NCBI GenBank assembly: GCA_021299695.1
Contig: JAJTEK010000004.1
Coordinates: forward strand, 1 to 64,000
Origin: Pirellula sp.
GTDB taxonomy: Bacteria > Planctomycetota > Planctomycetia > Pirellulales > Pirellulaceae
DNA: 64,000 bases
Direction: 5' to 3'
Shown: one piece after another, positions 60,050 through 64,000 of the stretch
Numbering within the stretch: the stretch's first letter is position 1
Layout of the letters: the number at the start of each line of letters is the position of its first letter
Notes under the pieces: generated by a model
Database searches by the model: none
Seen by the model: only the letters and a program-made list of their open reading frames with translations
Told to the model about the DNA's origin: nothing
Made by a program: the position numbers and the translations under genes

Positions 60050-60922
60050 CTAGCAAGCCGCCAACAAGCGAAAGGCCTGCGCATGGCCCGCCACATCGTG
60101 CACTCGAAGGATCTGTACCCCCTGGAGATGCATCGCGAATGAGACTCCCAAGGTTCCGTAGTCCCGCCCCAGATCCTTGCTGCCGAGCAATTTGCCGATG
60201 AAACCTTTTCGGGAATGACCCACCAAAAGGGGTCTGCCCAATTGATGAAATAAACCTACCGATCGGACCAACTCAAGGTTGTGCTCATGCAACTTGCCAA
60301 AACCAATCCCTGGATCCAAACAGATTCTCTCGGCTGCTATTCCCGCATGACGCAACTGCAAATCCCGATCCATGAGATATCGAAGGATATCGACGGGGCA
60401 ATTCTCATAGCTAGGATCGTCTTGCATCGTCTGCGGGGTCCCCTGCCGGTGCATCGCACAGACTCCCGCTAAACTTTCGATGGCTACCGAGACCATCTGA
60501 GCGTCAGCCTCAAGCCCAGAGACGTCATTGATGATCGATGCTCCCAACGCAATCGCAGACCTCGCCACAGAGGCTTTCGTCGTGTCGATCGAGATAGGAA
60601 TCGAGAGCTTGCCCGCAAGACGCTCTAGCACCGGCGCGATCCGCTTGAGCTCCTCGGATTCATCGACTGGCTGGCTATAGGGACGCGTGCTCTCACCCCC
60701 GATGTCCAATAGGTCCGCCCCGTCATCTTCGAGCCTCCTGGCTCGATCGACCGCGGATTGAACCGTGTAAAAATTCCCTCCATCGGAAAAACTATCCGGC
60801 GTGACGTTCAAGATCCCCATGATCAAAGGGGTCTTGCGAAACTCCAAGACTCGGTCTTTGATCGTCCAAGTTTCCGAACGCGCCAAGGGCATCGAATAGC
60901 TGGTAGAAGCGGTCATGTCCAT
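60050..60922 (-). CDS. folP: Dihydropteroate synthase
   Basis: 290 residues. TIM-barrel enzyme that joins pterin pyrophosphate to p-aminobenzoate in folate synthesis, in the cytoplasm. Both signatures present: LIMGILNVTPDSFSDGG (pterin loop, about 33-49), DGADLLDIGGESTRPYS (second loop, about 68-84), later SIDTTKASVARSAI, IINDVSGLEAD, and LVGHSRKGFIGKL (catalytic Arg/Lys loop). It ends a five-gene minus-strand cluster; the gene upstream in the cluster, the UXS-type decarboxylase, stops 7 bases before it. Confidence 0.95.
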   Translation of the reverse strand: MDMTASTSYSMPLARSETWTIKDRVLEFRKTPLIMGILNVTPDSFSDGGNFYTVQSAVDRARRLEDDGADLLDIGGESTRPYSQPVDESEELKRIAPVLERLAGKLSIPISIDTTKASVARSAIALGASIINDVSGLEADAQMVSVAIESLAGVCAMHRQGTPQTMQDDPSYENCPVDILRYLMDRDLQLRHAGIAAERICLDPGIGFGKLHEHNLELVRSVGLFHQLGRPLLVGHSRKGFIGKLLGSKDLGRDYGTLGVSFAMHLQGVQILRVHDVAGHAQAFRLLAAC

Positions 60923-60929
60923 GCTTGGA

Positions 60930-61907
60930 TTAATTGAAATTCGGTGTGGGAGGATGGTACGAATCGATGTCGATCGATCGGAACCAATCGATCGTTTTGG
61001 TCAAACCTTCCCTCAGCGGAGTCGTGGGGTTCCATCCGAGCTTTGATCTCGCAAGTGTGATGTCCGGCTGGCGTCGCGTGGGGTCATCGGGTGGCAATGG
61101 CAGATATCGGATCTCCACTTGGCTTTGAGTCAATTCGCGAATCAACTCGGCCAACTCGCCAATGGTGTACTCGTCGGGGTTTCCGATGTTGACCGGTCCG
61201 GTAAATCCCTCGGTATTCATCATGCGAATCATCGCTTCGACCAAATCGTCCCGGTAACAGAATGACCGCGTCTGTTCCCCGCTTCCAAATAGGGTAATCG
61301 GCTCATTTCTCAGCGACTGTCGGATGAAGTTCGAGACGACACGACCATCGAATGGATGCATCCGGGGGCCATAGGTGTTGAAAATACGGACGATCCGGAC
61401 CTCCACCTTATTCATCCGGGAGTAATCCATAAACAGGGTCTCTGCGACCCGTTTTCCTTCGTCGTAGCAGGATCGGATCCCAATCGGATTGACATTCCCC
61501 CAATAGCTCTCCGGTTGAGGATGCACCTGCGGATCTCCGTAGACTTCACTGGTGCTAGCCTGCAGAACGCGGGCCCCACAACGTTTGGCCATCCCCAGTA
61601 CATTGGTCGCCCCAAGCACCGATGTTTTGACCGTCTTGATCGGATTGTACTGGTAATGTCCAGGTGCCGCCGGGCATGCTAAGTTGTAGATCTGATCGAC
61701 TTCTAAGAAAATTGGCAGGGTGACATCATGCCGGATCAACTCGAAGTTCGGCCTCTTGAGCAACGCGAATACATTGCTCTTTTGCGAGGTGAAAAAATTG
61801 TCCAAGCACAGCACATCGTGCCCCTGATCCACCAACCGCTCGCATAGGTGCGAACCGAGGAACCCCGCTCCACCGGTGACCAACACTCTCAAAATTTTTC
61901 CACTCAT
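60930..61907 (-). CDS. UDP-glucuronate decarboxylase (UXS type)
   Basis: 325 residues. Short-chain dehydrogenase/epimerase fold: [14 protein letters not shown] (NAD site), [46 protein letters not shown], and active site [13 protein letters not shown] (YxxxK), all characteristic of UXS enzymes that make UDP-xylose from UDP-glucuronate in the cytoplasm. About 310-340 residues is usual. Located between folP and the phosphodiester glycosidase, with 7-base gaps on each side, so they form one operon. Confidence 0.93.
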   Translation of the reverse strand: MSGKILRVLVTGGAGFLGSHLCERLVDQGHDVLCLDNFFTSQKSNVFALLKRPNFELIRHDVTLPIFLEVDQIYNLACPAAPGHYQYNPIKTVKTSVLGATNVLGMAKRCGARVLQASTSEVYGDPQVHPQPESYWGNVNPIGIRSCYDEGKRVAETLFMDYSRMNKVEVRIVRIFNTYGPRMHPFDGRVVSNFIRQSLRNEPITLFGSGEQTRSFCYRDDLVEAMIRMMNTEGFTGPVNIGNPDEYTIGELAELIRELTQSQVEIRYLPLPPDDPTRRQPDITLARSKLGWNPTTPLREGLTKTIDWFRSIDIDSYHPPTPNFN

Positions 61908-61914
61908 CGCCGAA

Positions 61915-62856
61915 TTACTCGTTTCCTTGATCTTCCGACCGATTCATCACCATCCCGAGGATCACAGGAACCGGGCGAACGCCCGTCGGATCGCTCGGCC
62001 GGTTGGCCAGTGCAAGCTCCGACTGCTCGTTTCGAATCCACATCGAGGATGAGCCTCCACCATCGAGATTGATCCCATCGGCGCAGCCACTTTCCAACAG
62101 CAATCTGGCCAACTCCTCTTCGCTGACCCCCTCACTGTACCCTTTTTGCCTCCCATCGACCACCAACCATACGAACTTCTGCCCATCGGCTGAGATCCCC
62201 ACTGCGGTTCGAGGATGACGCACTTCCTGAGGCTCGACTAGCACCTTGGAATCTTTGAGTATTCCTCGGAACCCCGATACGGCCCACTTGGCCTCAATCC
62301 CCTTGGATCGCAATTCCTTTTCCGAGGAAATCGTCCCCATCGAAATCCGATTTGAGCCGTCCATCCAGACGGACCAATAGCCCCCTTGGGGTGGACTGAT
62401 CATCCGTTGGCCCTGGGAGACCCAGCCGCTGATGTCGGCCGCCCCACCGACTTTGTACTTGCCAGGTTTACCGGTCTGTGGGTCCAAAAGCATCGCCCAG
62501 GCTGCCGTGTTGATCGCTGCGATCGCTTCGACCTTCTTGGCCAAATCCTCGGGCCTGTTTAAAGCGACCTCCGCAGGTCCTGCCCCATCGGGGTCCTCAC
62601 CCGTCACGACCTCAAAGGAAACCTCGGCTCGCTGCATGTCGATAACCAAAGAATGAATCTGAAGCGGCCGCGGATCTTGTCGTACCGAGCGCTCGTAGGT
62701 AACCCCCTCGGGCAACTTCCACACGGTCTTTACCTGGGTTGCCGTTTCGGCCGGCGCTGCCGACTCGACCGGCTTTTCTTGCGCCATCCCAGACCCGACC
62801 AGAGAGCAAGCGGCGAGCAAAACCAAATTCCAACTTCCGAAAATCCCCTTGACCAT
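61915..62856 (-). CDS. Exported phosphodiester glycosidase (NAGPA-type domain)
   Basis: 313 residues from ATG 62856 (GGGAGAG upstream). Longer frame to 62982 rejected. Signal peptide ([16 protein letters not shown]). The C-terminal 200 residues match the NAGPA/DUF2233 phosphodiester glycosidase family: [40 protein letters not shown] and [10 protein letters not shown]. Family members remove sugar-phosphate caps or cleave glycosyl phosphodiester bonds. Likely acts on cell-envelope or extracellular polysaccharides; the substrate is unknown. Within the folP/UXS cluster. Confidence 0.85.
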   Translation of the reverse strand: MVKGIFGSWNLVLLAACSLVGSGMAQEKPVESAAPAETATQVKTVWKLPEGVTYERSVRQDPRPLQIHSLVIDMQRAEVSFEVVTGEDPDGAGPAEVALNRPEDLAKKVEAIAAINTAAWAMLLDPQTGKPGKYKVGGAADISGWVSQGQRMISPPQGGYWSVWMDGSNRISMGTISSEKELRSKGIEAKWAVSGFRGILKDSKVLVEPQEVRHPRTAVGISADGQKFVWLVVDGRQKGYSEGVSEEELARLLLESGCADGINLDGGGSSSMWIRNEQSELALANRPSDPTGVRPVPVILGMVMNRSEDQGNE

Positions 62857-62885
62857 GAGTCTCTCCCGATCGCCATTGACTTGTT

Positions 62886-63788
62886 CTATTGACTTACTAT
62901 CCCAGCGGGTGCTTTGCGGTGCGAGGCCATGAACCTCAACTGCTGATACATCGTCGTGACGATCGGTGCTGAAAATCCACACCGCTTGGCCTCCTGCAAC
63001 GCATTGCCATAAATGGCCTCGACCTCGATGGGACGGCCATGCAAATAATCCAATCGCATGGAACTATCGTAAGGAACCATCTCGTCGGTGTGATCGATCA
63101 CCCAATCGACATAACTCGGCTCGATCAAGCAACCCGCCGCACACCCAATCTGACGAACCTCCTCGCTGATCCTAGCGGCCAAGCTCCTCGAATCCGAATC
63201 GGCCATGATCGCATCGGTACTCGCATCGAGCAAATCGTCGGTCAAGTGCGCCTCGATTCCCGATGCGACCATGTCGGACAGGATTTGCTCGAGCCGATGC
63301 GTCTCTGGACCGGCATCCCTGCCTTCGATGCCGCGATAAGCTCCAAACACGATCCTTCCATAATCCAAATGGCGGATATGCCCAGGACCCACCTTGTTTG
63401 AACACAAGAAACAACATCCACCGGCGACCTGCGTTGAACCCAAAAAAGACCTGGCTGCCTGCTCGACATTCAAGCCGTTCTGCAGAACGAGCACAATCGA
63501 GTCCGAATGCAAAAGCGGGGTCACTAACGATTCGAGCAAGTGATTCTGCGTACTTTTCAATCCGATCAACACCACGTCGCACACGGGCATCTGCGAGGGA
63601 CTCCCATAGGCATGGACCCGGGGTAAATGAAAATCTCCTAACTTGCTGTCAACGCGCAAGCCGTACTTGCGAACATGCTCGATGTCCGAATGAAAAAGGA
63701 AGTGGACCTCATGACCGGCGCGGGCCAAGAGTCCTCCATAAAATCCACCCAACGCACCCGATCCTATCACCCCGTACTTGTATCCCAT
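62886..63788 (-). CDS. Ketopantoate reductase family protein
   Basis: 300 residues. N-terminal Rossmann loop KYGVIGSGALGGFYGGLLAR (about 4-23), LIGLKSTQNHL with the catalytic Lys (about 76), LQNGLNVEQ, and C-terminal helical domain with RLDYLHGRPIEVEAIYG (substrate Glu). This is the PanE fold, which reduces 2-dehydropantoate to pantoate with NADPH; the family also includes other ketoacid reductases, so panE itself is not certain. Member of the minus-strand cluster; the phosphodiester glycosidase starts 29 bases downstream. Confidence 0.85.
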   Translation of the reverse strand: MGYKYGVIGSGALGGFYGGLLARAGHEVHFLFHSDIEHVRKYGLRVDSKLGDFHLPRVHAYGSPSQMPVCDVVLIGLKSTQNHLLESLVTPLLHSDSIVLVLQNGLNVEQAARSFLGSTQVAGGCCFLCSNKVGPGHIRHLDYGRIVFGAYRGIEGRDAGPETHRLEQILSDMVASGIEAHLTDDLLDASTDAIMADSDSRSLAARISEEVRQIGCAAGCLIEPSYVDWVIDHTDEMVPYDSSMRLDYLHGRPIEVEAIYGNALQEAKRCGFSAPIVTTMYQQLRFMASHRKAPAGIVSQ

Positions 63789-63818
63789 CTGCCGATTCGC
63801 TACTCCGATGAATGATCT

Positions 63819-64000
63819 TTAAGAATGTCCTGAATAGGATGCTACCGTCTCTCTGGGGTTCCACCATCGTCTCGGCGTGATCCATTTGAGGATGATCCCC
63901 ATCCCGCAACTGATCATAAGGAGTATACCCCCGGTACTAACCGTTAAAAGCAAAGCGCTCAGAAATCCCAAATTGCCTCGATCGAGTTGCTCGGCAGGGA
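63819..64000 (-). CDS. C-terminal fragment of a membrane protein (partial at window edge)
   Basis: The minus-strand frame is open from the right edge (in frame from 63998) to the TAA at 63819-63821, giving 59 residues with no start in the window. It contains one clear hydrophobic helix (GFLSALLLTVSTGGILLMIS), continuing into GMGIILKWITPRRWW, then a polar tail. Only 30 bases separate it from the panE-like gene, fitting the operon. Family not recognised, and it may not be a gene; the low confidence reflects that. Confidence 0.45.
   Translation of the reverse strand, partial: PAEQLDRGNLGFLSALLLTVSTGGILLMISCGMGIILKWITPRRWWNPRETVASYSGHS

Noticed and set aside
63709-63909. 66-residue minus-strand open frame over the panE-like start
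   Set aside because: It overlaps the panE-like start and the better partial membrane frame, with no family motif.

Overview
The window looks like chromosome from a planctomycete, most likely of the Pirellula/Rhodopirellula/Blastopirellula type. This is inferred from protein families I recognise rather than from any search. The families are three operons pairing a PSCyt1-PSCyt2-PSD1 (DUF1549/DUF1553) cytochrome-like protein with a DUF1501 protein, a fourth lone DUF1501 gene, a PVC-type CxxCH dehydrogenase with HEAT-like repeats, a DUF1598-like protein, a ThuA-like protein, an MJ0042-type zinc ribbon on a membrane protein, and csrA behind a small planctomycete-type ORF. I see no rRNA, tRNA, CRISPR array, prophage, integrase or transposase.

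Layout. 0-2.7 kb: tail of a YdeI/OmpD-associated protein, an exported NPCBM-like protein, a small ORF and csrA. 2.8-9.1 kb: secreted cytochrome/DUF1501 pair A (minus strand), divergent from a lone DUF1501 gene. 9.1-14.4 kb: trmL, a zinc-ribbon membrane protein, ThuA, a 12-copy 9-bp tandem repeat and a DUF11-type lipoprotein. 14.5-19.2 kb: pair B, whose cytochrome carries an NPCBM domain. 19.2-27.1 kb: a palindromic intergenic repeat in two copies, a truncated secretin-like protein, a membrane-fused spermidine synthase-like protein, an alpha/beta hydrolase, RhlE-type helicase and a PiT phosphate transporter. 27.2-31.8 kb: pair C. 31.9-38.8 kb: mtnB, a very large FtsX-like permease, a duplicated parvulin and a stand-alone E2-type acyltransferase domain. 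39.1-45.0 kb: a small lipoprotein, a strong two-way terminator, a DUF1598-like protein, an FHA-GAF-sigma54 activator and an M28 peptidase. 45.1-51.2 kb: copper P-type ATPase, a HemD-HemE fusion, a GarR-like reductase and nagB. 51.3-60 kb: PVC dehydrogenase, an RDASGR repeat protein, a large secretin and an HExxH protease. 60-64 kb: a tight minus-strand operon folP - UXS - phosphodiester glycosidase - panE-like - partial membrane protein.

How it fits together. Much of the coding capacity makes exported proteins: heme-binding PSCyt proteins with pair-specific galactose-binding-like inserts, Tat-type DUF1501 proteins, sugar-binding modules, ThuA and the PVC dehydrogenase. This fits an organism that attacks complex polysaccharides outside the cytoplasm, with a secretin for the outer membrane and parvulin folding factors. 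The rest is housekeeping. The most unusual items are the HemD-HemE fusion, the translationally coupled parvulin and orphan E2-type acyltransferase, the modular PSCyt inserts, a triplicated 14-bp repeat carrying candidate start codons, and two convergent gene pairs whose stop codons share CTAA. I did not find a clearly undescribed defence or mobile system.
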